A stretch of 64,000 nt of DNA from Limnochordales bacterium (GTDB lineage Bacteria; Bacillota; Limnochordia; Limnochordales; DUMU01): contig JADBKP010000001.1 of assembly GCA_014896315.1 (NCBI GenBank), positions 265,557-329,556 of the forward strand, written 5' to 3'. Positions 52,172-61,161 of the stretch are shown here, one piece after another. Below the pieces are notes generated by a model, which saw only the letters and a list, made by a program, of their open reading frames with translations, did not search any database and was not told the DNA's origin. The position numbers were made by a program, and so were the translations under genes. Every line of letters begins with the position of its first letter. The stretch's first letter is position 1.

Positions 52172-52556
52172 CAACAATTCCTCCACTTCCCAACCAGATG
52201 CTGCGTCACACAACCGCCTGATTCATGTAATCTCTAGGTATCGGCTTGACGCCGTTGACGGTAGGTGTCTGTCTGCTAGAGAAAACCATCCCGTCCTCTT
52301 CCCCGACAAAGGCCTATCTGCGGGCGCCCCATTCTGCCGGCACGCTTCCGTCCCGCACCCGCAGAATGCAGCACTTGGAATCTATTTCCCATTTACTCCT
52401 CTCCTTTCGGAGTTTGCCACCAAACTTTTCGACACCCGCCGGCAATAATCCTCGTCCTGCTGGCGGTAACAAAAAGAGGAGAGCTGTCTTGCTCTCCTCC
52501 TTGCCGGCCGGGTCATCACCCGGGCTTTCCCGCCGGCTACTAACCCTCCCGTATTC
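52172..52556. other. Intergenic region between the duplicated SBP genes
   Basis: About 385 bases. It holds the terminator of the upstream SBP (52471-52500) and the promoter/leader of the downstream one. A further possible stem ATTCTGC/GCAGAAT (52331-52337 and 52362-52368) is seen. No coding sequence is recognised. Confidence 0.5.
52471..52500 (-). terminator. Rho-independent terminator
   Basis: On the minus strand GAGGAGAGC (52491-52499) and GCTCTCCTC (52476-52484) form a perfect 9-base stem with a 6-base loop followed by TTTTT. It ends the transcript of the SBP at 52557. Confidence 0.88.
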
Positions 52557-53972
52557 TCAACGGCGCTTCACGCGGGTTTGCCAGTATCTGTCCAGTACGG
52601 CCTGAGCCTGCTCGGCCGCCCTGGCCACAGCCTCGCGCGGCTCGACCGTGCCGCTTATCACCGACCAGAAGCTGTTGACCCCCAGGTCGACCAGCTCTTT
52701 CTGAACGGGGATGGCCGGGAAGGGCACCTCGGTCTCCAGCACCATCAGCAACCGATCAAAGACCGGGTTGAGTTTGCGGAACTCAGGGGCTTCGTTAAAC
52801 TTCCGAACCGGCGAGGGCCGCCCCTGCATGAGCATGAAATACCCCGACCCCCGCGGATCAGTGGTCAGGAACTTAACAAAGAGCCAGGCTGCTTCCTCCT
52901 TCTCCTTCGGCAACCCCTTGGGAATCACGTACCCCCAGCCGTAGGACAGGCCCGAAACCCCCGTCGACCTGGCCTTGGGGTTCTTCTCGTTGTACGGCAT
53001 CAGGCCAACACCAAACCAGTCCAGACGCCGTTTGGTCTGCTTTGCGTGTTCAAGAACAACATTCATTATGCTGATGTTCTCAAAGATGGTGGCTTCTTTG
53101 CCGTTGATGAACGCCCGGCCGATATCCGGCTCGTTGCGGGTCAGGAAATCCTGCTGCTGAGCGGGGTTATTCATCTTGACGAGCTGCCCGAGGAAGTCGG
53201 CCGCCTCCATCCCCTCCGGGCTGTTGAACGTGACCCGCCGCAGGTCGGCGCTGAGAAATGTCCCATTATTACTGTAAAGGAAGGGAATGAACTGGCTGGG
53301 CCAGGCTCGGAAACCCAGCTGCGTGATCCTGCCACCTCCATCCCGGCGGGTGAGCTTGCGGTTGGCCTCGAGGACGGCGCTCCACGTCTGGGGCGGACGC
53401 TCCGGGTCGAGCCCCGCCTGTTCGAAGAGTTCCTTGTTGTACATGTAGAAGCTATCGTTTAAGCCGACTGTAGGTAGTGGGAGCGTCCACAACTCACCGT
53501 CATACCAGAAAGCGTTGGCCTCGCCCGGATAGAACATGCTGAGGTCGATGTTGTCCCGCTTCACCAGATCGGTGATGGGGATGATGGCGTCCAGGTCGGC
53601 CAGGGCAAAGACATCCATCCGCCGCGCCATCATCACCTCGGGCGGTACACCGGCGGCAAACGCAGACATGATCTTGCCGCCCACGTCGGTCCAGCCCTGG
53701 ATCTCGCTCTTGACCGTGATCCATGGGTACTCCTTCTGGAATTCCTCGATGACCTTGTCCATCCAGGGCTTACGCTCGCCGTCCCACCAGTTCCAGAACC
53801 TGATGGTTACGGGTTTGGGCTGGCCGGCGCGCCCTGGTTGAGTCGCTGCACCGCTTTGGGCCGCCTGCACTCCCACGGGTGGGGCGCAAGTCACCGCCCA
53901 GCCCACCAGCGTGAATGCCACAAGCAACGTCGCCGCCCAGCTCAGCACCCGCCTGCGCTCTACCCTCCGCAT
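52557..53972 (-). CDS. Extracellular solute-binding protein, family 1 (copy A of a tandem pair)
   Basis: 471 residues from ATG 53972, after AGGAGGGGAG. The signal peptide spans about 10-35 (WAATLLVAFTLVGWAVTCAP); the Cys is preceded by AVT and is not a good lipobox. A Gln/Ala/Gly linker follows, then TIRFWNWWDGERKPWMDKVI, FAAGVPPEVMMARRMDVFAL and NDSFYMYNKELFEQAGLDPE. It is the near-duplicate of the protein at 50819. It lies 94 bases downstream of the alpha/alpha-toroid gene and may share its transcript, ending at a strong terminator. Confidence 0.9.
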   Translation of the reverse strand: MRRVERRRVLSWAATLLVAFTLVGWAVTCAPPVGVQAAQSGAATQPGRAGQPKPVTIRFWNWWDGERKPWMDKVIEEFQKEYPWITVKSEIQGWTDVGGKIMSAFAAGVPPEVMMARRMDVFALADLDAIIPITDLVKRDNIDLSMFYPGEANAFWYDGELWTLPLPTVGLNDSFYMYNKELFEQAGLDPERPPQTWSAVLEANRKLTRRDGGGRITQLGFRAWPSQFIPFLYSNNGTFLSADLRRVTFNSPEGMEAADFLGQLVKMNNPAQQQDFLTRNEPDIGRAFINGKEATIFENISIMNVVLEHAKQTKRRLDWFGVGLMPYNEKNPKARSTGVSGLSYGWGYVIPKGLPKEKEEAAWLFVKFLTTDPRGSGYFMLMQGRPSPVRKFNEAPEFRKLNPVFDRLLMVLETEVPFPAIPVQKELVDLGVNSFWSVISGTVEPREAVARAAEQAQAVLDRYWQTRVKRR

Positions 53973-54066
53973 GAGACTCCCCTCCTTTTTCTGAACTCCG
54001 GGTGCCGCCTTATTTCTCTGTTGTTGGGCGGTTTCCTCCAGCCGGTACTGGTAAGAAGGTAATTTT

Positions 54067-56217
54067 CTACCTTCCGGCGAGAAGTTCAACTACCTTTCCC
54101 TGCCAGCCAAGAAAAACGTACTCCTGCCAGGCGCTCCCGGTTTCATACCAGTCGTGCACGGCCGCAAACTCCTGCGGGCCGGCGAGGAAGACGCTCCCCC
54201 ACCCGCCGGTTATAGTGCCATAGCCCTGGATCTGCCGAATGTGTTGGAGATAGCGACCGAAGGCAGCCTCGACCTCCCTTCGCGCCGGTTCTGCCCCTTC
54301 CACTTCCTCCGCCACCTGAAGATATGTGGCAAAGGCCGCACCCAGCCGGTAGTCGTAAACCAGCTTCTCGTAGGTGTTGAGCTGCCGCCCCAAAAACTCC
54401 CCCGGATGCTCCGGGTTTTCCAGACTGAGCAGGTAGGCCATTCCTCGGGCGGCAGCAGCCAGCCAGCGGGGCCGATCCGCATCAGCGGGCAGAAGCTGTG
54501 CCGCCCGGCCAAGGGCCCAGACTGCGACCGACGTGTTGCTCAGGTCATCGTAGTCTGCGTAGGGCCCCTGGGTGTCAAAGCGGAAGTGCCCGTCGTCGGC
54601 CTGAACAGAACAAAGCCAGGCAAGGCCCCGGCGGGCTGCGTCTTGCAGGCGGGAGGCCAGCTCCGACCCCTGTTCTCGGGCTGCCACCTCCAGACAGGCC
54701 ACCACTGAATAGCTGGTAAACCAGGGCTGGTGGCCGAATCTGTGCCTGTCCGGACGCTCGACCCGGCCCCAGAAAAACCCCTCCGGATCCTGATAGCTGC
54801 AGATAAAAGCGGCTGCCCTCCGTGCCGCTTCGAGGTAGACCTGCCGCCGCAGGGGGTCGAGCCCGGGATCTTCGGTCAATGCCAGGAAAAACTGGACCGC
54901 ATCTGCATCCGTATCGCTGTAGTCAGCACGAAAGCCGTTCACAGAGACACCAAAAGTGAAGCCGCCGTCCGGCTGCTGATGGGCAAGCAGCTGCTCGGCC
55001 ATCTTCCAGGCGAGGTGGCGCAGATCTTCATCGCCCAGCTGCCGGTAGAGCAACACGGCCAGTCGCCCCGTCTCGGCCAGCACGTCATCCCGTTCGGTTC
55101 CAAGATAAAAGCGGCGCGGGTGAACGAAGTTGTAGGCGACAAGGAAGTCCGACTCCAACCGGCAGGTGAGCAGAAGCTGGGCAAATTCTGCCTGAGCCGG
55201 TGAATGGAGCGCTTGCGGCCAGAACCGGAAGGGCAGGGCGAGGCGGAGCGTCACCCTGGCCGGATCCTCGGGGACGAGCTCCCAGACCAGGCGGTAGCGC
55301 CCGGGCTGCCGGCCTCGGCCCTGCTCTTGCTCCCCTTGTTGCCCGGCGGGCAACGGCGCAGGGGCGATGCTGGGAGCATACTCGGTGCGGCAGGCGGGGG
55401 AGTAACCGGAGCAGGCAGGAAGTTCCACCCGGAGCAGATGATCGACCTGCTGCCAGTCGGTCAGTACCGGCAAGCCGTTGCCCGCCACAGCCGGAGCAGA
55501 CGTAGAGATCTTCATCATCTGGATCAGCTCCGCCAGTACGGGACGCTCAGAAGCCTGCGCAGGGAACTGTACCAGCAGCACAAGGCCGGCGCTTCCCTTC
55601 GTGCGGGCGAACATGGTGAGGGTGGTTTCCGTCGCTACCGGAGACTCACCTTCCTGCTCCGGGAAGCCGACTACCGCGCCCTGCGGTGACCTGACCCAGC
55701 GTCTCCCGGTCTCAACCCAGCTCTGACTCCACTGAACTCTCAACCCGAAGGTGGCAACCGTATTGGGTGGGTGAATCTGGGGGCGGGCAAAGAGGGTTAG
55801 CAAACCCGAAGTGGCGTCGTAATTGTAAGTAACCTGGAACTCCCAGGGGACTCGCCGGCCGCCAGCCCGGTGCAGGCCGGCCACCCCCCGCGCCACCAGG
55901 GTAATCTCCACCTCCGTATCGGTATTGGTACCGGCCCGGTCGAGTGCCACCCTTTCAGGGGTGAAAAGGTAGGAGAAGGGATCACCGGCACCGATCACCA
56001 CTTCCTCGTCGATCTGCAGGAAGGGGACGATGTGGAAGGCCTCCTCACCCCAGGCACTGCGCACCAGCCCGCCCGTTTCGCGCACAAGGCCAAACCGCAG
56101 GTTGCGGGCGACATCTTCGACAACATACAGGTGGTCCTGCTCGCCAAGAGCCTCTACCTCGCCGGGTTGCCTGGGGGTAACGGCCGGATCAGGGGTTTGC
56201 CACAACCGCAGCGCCAA
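54067..56217 (-). CDS. Alpha/alpha-toroid protein of unknown function
   Basis: 716 residues from TTG 56217, with AAAGGAAG upstream; there is no signal peptide, so cytoplasmic. Residues about 1-330 are a beta-sandwich-like domain; an insertion rich in Gln/Gly/Pro lies near residues 282-305 (PAGQQGEQEQGRGRQ). Residues about 360-700 have repeated helices typical of six-hairpin or terpenoid-cyclase-like toroids: LLAHQQPDGGFTFGVSVNG, YQDPEGFFWGRVERPDRHRF, VQADDGHFRFDTQGPYADYD and GYGTITGGWGSVFLAG. It looks like a carbohydrate-active lyase or glycosidase, but I do not recognise a family. It lies between the coiled-coil gene and an SBP gene on the same strand. Confidence 0.72.
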   Translation of the reverse strand: MALRLWQTPDPAVTPRQPGEVEALGEQDHLYVVEDVARNLRFGLVRETGGLVRSAWGEEAFHIVPFLQIDEEVVIGAGDPFSYLFTPERVALDRAGTNTDTEVEITLVARGVAGLHRAGGRRVPWEFQVTYNYDATSGLLTLFARPQIHPPNTVATFGLRVQWSQSWVETGRRWVRSPQGAVVGFPEQEGESPVATETTLTMFARTKGSAGLVLLVQFPAQASERPVLAELIQMMKISTSAPAVAGNGLPVLTDWQQVDHLLRVELPACSGYSPACRTEYAPSIAPAPLPAGQQGEQEQGRGRQPGRYRLVWELVPEDPARVTLRLALPFRFWPQALHSPAQAEFAQLLLTCRLESDFLVAYNFVHPRRFYLGTERDDVLAETGRLAVLLYRQLGDEDLRHLAWKMAEQLLAHQQPDGGFTFGVSVNGFRADYSDTDADAVQFFLALTEDPGLDPLRRQVYLEAARRAAAFICSYQDPEGFFWGRVERPDRHRFGHQPWFTSYSVVACLEVAAREQGSELASRLQDAARRGLAWLCSVQADDGHFRFDTQGPYADYDDLSNTSVAVWALGRAAQLLPADADRPRWLAAAARGMAYLLSLENPEHPGEFLGRQLNTYEKLVYDYRLGAAFATYLQVAEEVEGAEPARREVEAAFGRYLQHIRQIQGYGTITGGWGSVFLAGPQEFAAVHDWYETGSAWQEYVFLGWQGKVVELLAGR

Positions 56218-56292
56218 GACGATCTTCCTTTCTTCCTCTGACTCACACAGGTAATCGTGTGGTTAGTGGCACTTACTTGACCAGCGTGGCTT

Positions 56293-56952
56293 TCACAGCT
56301 TGCTGGCTCTGGCCAGCAGGCTGGCCAACCGCTCCAGGATATACCCGAAGTACCGGGCCGCGAAGCGTGAACGGTCTTTGGGCGCCAGCTTGCGCCAGAC
56401 GTGGGGTGCAGGGGCGAGTGCATCGATGATCAGCCGGTAAGCGGCCAGGCTGCAGATCACCTGATCCCGTTCGGTAACCGTCATCCCGGCCTCCGCCTGC
56501 AACGCCGCTTTGGTGGCGGTCAGGAAAGCTTTCAATTCTACGGGGATATCATTGAGGGTCATCTTGCTGCTTGGCAGTTCACCCGTGAAGAGAGCTTCGA
56601 ATCGGTAGGACTGCTTCTCCACGGCCGGCTCGCCCGTCTCCCCCACAGCGGCGCTCGCACTCCGAGCTTTCCAGGCGGCCAGTTCGGACTCTACCGCCTC
56701 CAGCTGCCGGAGAAGCCGGCGTTTGGCGGCCTCCGTTGCCTCAAGCTGCCGGCGCAACTCCTCTATCTCAGCCTCGGCCCGGCGTAGCTGGGCATAGGCA
56801 AGCCGCAAAGCCTGCAGGTGAGCCTCGGCCGCGCCCGCACCCGGCACACGGAAGAGCGGGTGATTCTCAAGACCAGCAAGAGGATCACGCTCTGGGGGAA
56901 GCGACGGCATGTCCGGTTTGTCCCCTGTCGGCCGCCGCGGCGCTTTCGGCAC
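56293..56952 (-). CDS. Coiled-coil protein downstream of MerR-ParA
   Basis: 219 residues from GTG 56952, with GGGAGGGAG upstream. A Pro-rich N-terminus precedes a long coiled coil (about residues 43-98): LRRAEAEIEELRRQLEATEA and KRRLLRQLEAVESELAAWKA. The C-terminal part is helical (ELKAFLTATKAALQAEAGMT, YFGYILERLASLLARASKL). No known domain is recognised. It begins 62 bases after the stop of the MerR-ParA gene and has the same orientation. Orphan ParA ATPases often have a coiled-coil adaptor encoded next door, so it may be the ParA partner or cargo adaptor; this is inference. Confidence 0.7.
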   Translation of the reverse strand: MPKAPRRPTGDKPDMPSLPPERDPLAGLENHPLFRVPGAGAAEAHLQALRLAYAQLRRAEAEIEELRRQLEATEAAKRRLLRQLEAVESELAAWKARSASAAVGETGEPAVEKQSYRFEALFTGELPSSKMTLNDIPVELKAFLTATKAALQAEAGMTVTERDQVICSLAAYRLIIDALAPAPHVWRKLAPKDRSRFAARYFGYILERLASLLARASKL

Positions 56953-57014
56953 GGTGCACTCCCTCCCGAGCACCTATCATTTGTACTGGAGGGCGGCCAT
57001 GGTCCGCCCGGTCA

Positions 57015-58121
57015 TCATCCCGTCATCAGCATCCGGGCCACTTCCCGATAAGCACCGGTGGCAGGGTCCTGAGGGGCAAAGAGGTTCAGCGGCTGCCCGT
57101 ACATTTGCGCCTCCACTACCTTCGCTGAACGGGGTATTACCGCCAGAAAAACGTGCTTGCCGAAGACTTCCTCAACCCGGCGGCGAATCACCGGTGCAAT
57201 GGGGTCGTTTCCGTCATACATGGTGATCAAGACTCCCACCAGCTTGAGGGCGGGGTTGAGTCGCTCCCGTACCACGCCGACGGTGTTGACCAGCTGCCGG
57301 ACCCCTTCCAGCGCCAGGTACTCGGCCTGAACTGGAATCACCACCATCTCTCCCGCCACCAGAGCGTTAATGGTGATAAGGCCAAGGGTGGGAGGAGTGT
57401 CTATGATCACCCAGTCGTAGGGAAGGGGTTCACGATGGCAGATTGTGCGTAGCGTGAACTCCCGCCCCAGCTTGTGGGCGAGGTCGAGTTCAAGCCCGCT
57501 CAGCTGGATGTTAGCGGGTGCAAGATCAAGCCGCGGCACGGCCGTCGGCCGAATCACCTCTTGCAAACTGGAAGCCTTCTCACTGACACAATCGAAGACG
57601 CTGGGGGCCTTCTCAGTCTCCTGCGGGGATAATCCCAGGGCCTGGCTGGCGTTGGCCTGGGGATCCCAATCAACGACAAGCACCCGTTGACCGAGCTCAG
57701 CCAGGGCCGCACCGATGTTGACGCTGCTGGTGGTCTTGCCCACCCCGCCTTTCTGGTTGGCCAGCACGAGAAAGCGCGGCGTTCCACCGGCAGTCGGCCG
57801 GGCAGTTAGCTGCCGTTCGGTCGCCCACTGGCTGCCGGTGACCAGCTGGTGAGTCGCACTCGGAGCGGGCTGCGGCGCCTGCCAGGCCAGAGCCGCCACC
57901 TCCCGCCGGATCTGGGCGAGGGAAACTCCGGCCGCACGGCGGGCGGCCACATAGCGCAACCGCTCCACAGCCTCGCTGTTGAAGAGGTATGTGTGGTTTA
58001 CTTCCCGGACGGGCTGCACCAGCCCATACCTGACCCAGAACCGCACACGGGAGAGGGGCAGGCCGAGCAGCGCCGCCACCTGTCCGGTAGTCAACTCGAT
58101 ATCGCGAGGAATCTCCGCCAT
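57015..58121 (-). CDS. ParA-family ATPase fused to a MerR-type DNA-binding domain
   Basis: 368 residues from ATG 58121, with GAGGTGAGG upstream. Residues about 10-78 are a MerR-like winged helix: TTGQVAALLGLPLSRVRFWV, YLFNSEAVERLRYVAARRAA and GVSLAQIRREVAAL. A Gln/Pro/Thr linker follows. Residues about 115-365 are a ParA/MinD ATPase with deviant Walker A KGGVGKTT (residues 124-131), VVDWDPQANAS, Walker B YDWVIIDTPPTLG and the C-terminal AYREVARML. No ParB gene or parS-like palindrome is seen beside it. The fusion would place DNA-specific binding and nucleoid-positioning activity in one protein. Partition, organelle positioning or regulation are possible roles. Confidence 0.87.
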   Translation of the reverse strand: MAEIPRDIELTTGQVAALLGLPLSRVRFWVRYGLVQPVREVNHTYLFNSEAVERLRYVAARRAAGVSLAQIRREVAALAWQAPQPAPSATHQLVTGSQWATERQLTARPTAGGTPRFLVLANQKGGVGKTTSSVNIGAALAELGQRVLVVDWDPQANASQALGLSPQETEKAPSVFDCVSEKASSLQEVIRPTAVPRLDLAPANIQLSGLELDLAHKLGREFTLRTICHREPLPYDWVIIDTPPTLGLITINALVAGEMVVIPVQAEYLALEGVRQLVNTVGVVRERLNPALKLVGVLITMYDGNDPIAPVIRRRVEEVFGKHVFLAVIPRSAKVVEAQMYGQPLNLFAPQDPATGAYREVARMLMTG

Positions 58122-58538
58122 AAACCTCACCTCGCCGGCCGGAAACCAGCAAGTGACCGAGGATCGCGACCGGTTGTTACTTTCCGGCTGATAAGTGCAC
58201 TCTTGCCTTCGCCGTCAGCCCGCCAACTCCTCTGTGGTAGAAGCTGTTTTCCCGGGAAGTCCCTAATTGCGAAGTAAGTAGTCGTACCGGATGCTGAAGT
58301 TGAATCCCGGATGAGGGGGGTCGAGGATGGTTACCGTTCAGAAGCTGAGTTGGACCGGAGTGAGTCCCCTGGCTTCACCGGAGGCCAGCTGCCCGTGGAT
58401 CACTCGGCCGTGCTGGTAAGGATAGCGGACACTTCTTTCCCGATGCAGGCCGCGCCCGGCTACGTCCAGATCGACCAGATCATTGGGGATGCGCTGGCCA
58501 ATCATAGAAGCATCGGCTCGGGGAGGGGGAGGCAGTTG
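58122..58538. other. Divergent intergenic region
   Basis: About 417 bases between divergent merR-parA and a secreted-protein gene. A perfect 8-base inverted repeat GCCGGAAA (58138-58145) and TTTCCGGC (58181-58188) lies just upstream of the parA start and is a possible operator for the MerR domain. The frame before 58539 stays open for 76 codons but lacks a signal peptide or ribosome binding site and is not taken as coding. Confidence 0.45.
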
Positions 58539-61112
58539 ATGCGGTATATGCAGATCACGAGGATCGTGGTTACCCTTGCTCTATCCTTCTGCATAATCGG
58601 ATCCACAAGCCAGGAGATTTGCGCCGCCAATATAGCTGAAGGACGACCGTACACTGTCTCCCCGGCAGCCGAACCAAACTACCCTGACACCGGCCACAGA
58701 GAGTTGACCGACGGCCGCAAAGGCGCGGCGTCGTACCTGGACCCTGCATGGAGTGGCTACCATGTCTACAAAGGCCAAGCTGTGGACATCATCGTCGATC
58801 TCGGCGAACCAGCCACACTCTCCAGCGTAACCATTGGGACGCTTCACCATCCATCGGTTGGTATCATGCAACCCACGTACGTGGCAGCGGGGATATCAAA
58901 TGATGGCCAACACTGGGCGGTCTGGGATGTGGTGTACACCTCCCTGGCCTCACCGGGCGAAAAGGATACCCCTGAGAGAGTCACGTATACGTTGCCACGA
59001 TCACCTCAACCCGTAACAGCGCGCTACGTAAGGCTTCATTTACCTCTCGAGATAAGCCTCTTTCTGGACGAAATCGAGGTCGAGGAAGCCCGACCGGCGC
59101 AAGCCTCAGATTCTCTCTCCCAAGCAGAACTGCCGGCCTGGCCGCGGGGAGATCAATTCGACTTGGCGCCGATCGGTCCCTATCGTGCGCCGGGGGCGGC
59201 TACAGGCAATGTTCACGATATTGTTCTTCTGCCTTTGTACCCGCCGGTGCGCTGGGACGTGCAGCAACTACTCCCATACGTCACCTTTGGCAGGCCAACC
59301 GGTGAAAGAGAGCCCTCCGGCCAGGACGATCCGGCCTGGGAACCCCAGGACTGGCTTTTCGATACCGTGCTCTTCACCCCGGTTGCAACCGCGCCGTCAG
59401 GAGGGTTCTACCACACATCCAGTTCACCGGGATCGGTTTTTGCCGACTGGCTTTGGCTAGTCGATACCTACTTCTTCCCCGATGGACCGCTGGCCTCTTT
59501 GGATGAGGCCGTAGCTTGGGCCGGCCATCGTCTCGGCGATGTCGAGCACAAAGTAAAGGTTATCCTGGCGCTCCCCTCACCGAATCCGAAACAGACCGAG
59601 TTCTGGTCGGGGATCGATGAGGATTCGGGGGCCCGGCAGTATTTCGAATCCAAAGGTCTGGTCATAGGCAGGGACAGCAGTAAGAACCGGTTTACCGGTA
59701 CTCTCGCAGAACGCCGCGCTGTTGTGGAATGGATGATTGACGAGATCCTCGCCCGCTGGCGACAGGCCGGTTTTCACCGGCTGGAGCTGGCCGGTTTCTA
59801 CTGGTACGAGGAAGGGGTATCGGAAAAGGCTGAGGATCAAGCGCTCGTAAAGCAGGTAGCGCAGGTAGTTCACGAGCGGGGAAGTCGGTTTTACTGGATT
59901 CCCCACTTCCGCGCCAGTGGATACGCCCGCTGGCGAGAGTGGGGGTTTGACGCTGCCATATTGCAACCGAACTACTATTTCATGTCGCGCGAGGAAGTAC
60001 CCTCACCGGGAAGCGCGCCGGAGGGTCGACTTTCCCGCCTGTGGCAGACCGCGATGCTGGCCAGGCGCTATGAGATGGGGATCGAAATCGAGCTGGATGC
60101 CAACGTGATCAAAGATGCGGAATTGCGCCAGCGCCTGTACGAGTACTTCGAGGCCGGTGATAGGTACGGATATATGCGCGAGGCAGTGCTCGCGTACTAC
60201 CAGAACGTCAACGATATCGCCCAGCTGGCGCGTATGCCAGGCGGTCCGGGCAGGAAGGTGTATGAGGACCTCTATCGGTTCGTCCAAGGGAGGCTCGAAA
60301 GCTGGAGGCAGGCCGGCCGGGTGGTCGACGGCATGGGCAGACCGGTGGCCGAAGCCCGCGTCCAACTGGGTGAGGCGGTAACCTCGACTGACGAAACCGG
60401 CTATTTTGAGCTTCCCGCTTTGCCTGTCGACGAGGGGTTGATAGCGGTAAGCACTCCTGCCGGTCAGGTTGCCCTGATACCGCTGGTCCGGGCCGAAGGT
60501 CCGACCCCGGTTACAATTGTCGTCCGGCGGCAGCCCGAGAAGGTACTCTTCGACCCGAGCGGGGAAGCTCTGGATGGCCAGTTACCTCCTGGGCTGCTGA
60601 CGCTGGGGGTACAGGCCCAGATTGTACCCGAGCGGGCGAGGCCCGGGGTCGAGGTAACGGGGAAGCCGGAACACGAATTGAAATTGGTCCTGGGCAACTC
60701 GCCGCTGCCTTTTGGTTCACTAATGTTCAACCTGCCGGAAGCGTTGAGGGATTGGTCAGACTGGCTGGCACTGGCGATCGATATACGATTGGACAACACT
60801 AACACACCTGTGACTTCGTTGACCATAGGTGTTATGGACGACGACGGGAACGCGTACGTTCGTACTCTTCCAACAGCACGCACCAACTCGGGAGAGCAAA
60901 CCGTGCTTCTGCCACTGGTTGAAGCTGCTACCGGTAGGTTTGCTTCGAACCTGGTCCGCGACGGAGAAGGTGGTGGCATCAATCTGAAGTCTGTAGCCCG
61001 CGTCACGGTGAACTTCCCTGCGACTGAAAGCAGGCAGGAGGTGGTGTATCTCGGCAAGTGGTATTTGATCGGTTACTCCGGACCAACCGCACAGAAAGGG
61101 CAACATGAGTAG
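58539..61112 (+). CDS. Secreted DUF4855-type protein with discoidin-like domain
   Basis: 857 residues from ATG 58539, with GGGGAGGGGGAGG upstream. A signal peptide (IVVTLALSFCIIGSTS) precedes a discoidin-like domain (about 35-185: VDIIVDLGEPATLSSVTIGT, ARYVRLHLPL), then a DUF4855-like domain (about 205-590): FADWLWLVDTYFFPDGPLAS, HRLELAGFYWYEEGV, WIPHFRASGYARWREWGFDA and GIEIELDANV. A carboxypeptidase-regulatory-like beta domain (AGRVVDGMGRPVAEARVQLG) and a C-terminal beta domain follow. The conserved Glu residues in FYWYEE and EIELD are possible catalytic acids of a TIM-barrel glycosidase. The 3' end is 49 bases before an SBP gene. Confidence 0.8.
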   Translation: MRYMQITRIVVTLALSFCIIGSTSQEICAANIAEGRPYTVSPAAEPNYPDTGHRELTDGRKGAASYLDPAWSGYHVYKGQAVDIIVDLGEPATLSSVTIGTLHHPSVGIMQPTYVAAGISNDGQHWAVWDVVYTSLASPGEKDTPERVTYTLPRSPQPVTARYVRLHLPLEISLFLDEIEVEEARPAQASDSLSQAELPAWPRGDQFDLAPIGPYRAPGAATGNVHDIVLLPLYPPVRWDVQQLLPYVTFGRPTGEREPSGQDDPAWEPQDWLFDTVLFTPVATAPSGGFYHTSSSPGSVFADWLWLVDTYFFPDGPLASLDEAVAWAGHRLGDVEHKVKVILALPSPNPKQTEFWSGIDEDSGARQYFESKGLVIGRDSSKNRFTGTLAERRAVVEWMIDEILARWRQAGFHRLELAGFYWYEEGVSEKAEDQALVKQVAQVVHERGSRFYWIPHFRASGYARWREWGFDAAILQPNYYFMSREEVPSPGSAPEGRLSRLWQTAMLARRYEMGIEIELDANVIKDAELRQRLYEYFEAGDRYGYMREAVLAYYQNVNDIAQLARMPGGPGRKVYEDLYRFVQGRLESWRQAGRVVDGMGRPVAEARVQLGEAVTSTDETGYFELPALPVDEGLIAVSTPAGQVALIPLVRAEGPTPVTIVVRRQPEKVLFDPSGEALDGQLPPGLLTLGVQAQIVPERARPGVEVTGKPEHELKLVLGNSPLPFGSLMFNLPEALRDWSDWLALAIDIRLDNTNTPVTSLTIGVMDDDGNAYVRTLPTARTNSGEQTVLLPLVEAATGRFASNLVRDGEGGGINLKSVARVTVNFPATESRQEVVYLGKWYLIGYSGPTAQKGQHE

Positions 61113-61161
61113 GAAGATAGTACAGGATAACCGACAGCAAAGTAAGAGAGGAGGCACAGCT

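Noticed and set aside
58311-58538. N-terminal extension of the DUF4855/discoidin gene by 76 codons
   Set aside because: The extension would bury the signal peptide, and the strong ribosome binding site is directly before ATG 58539.
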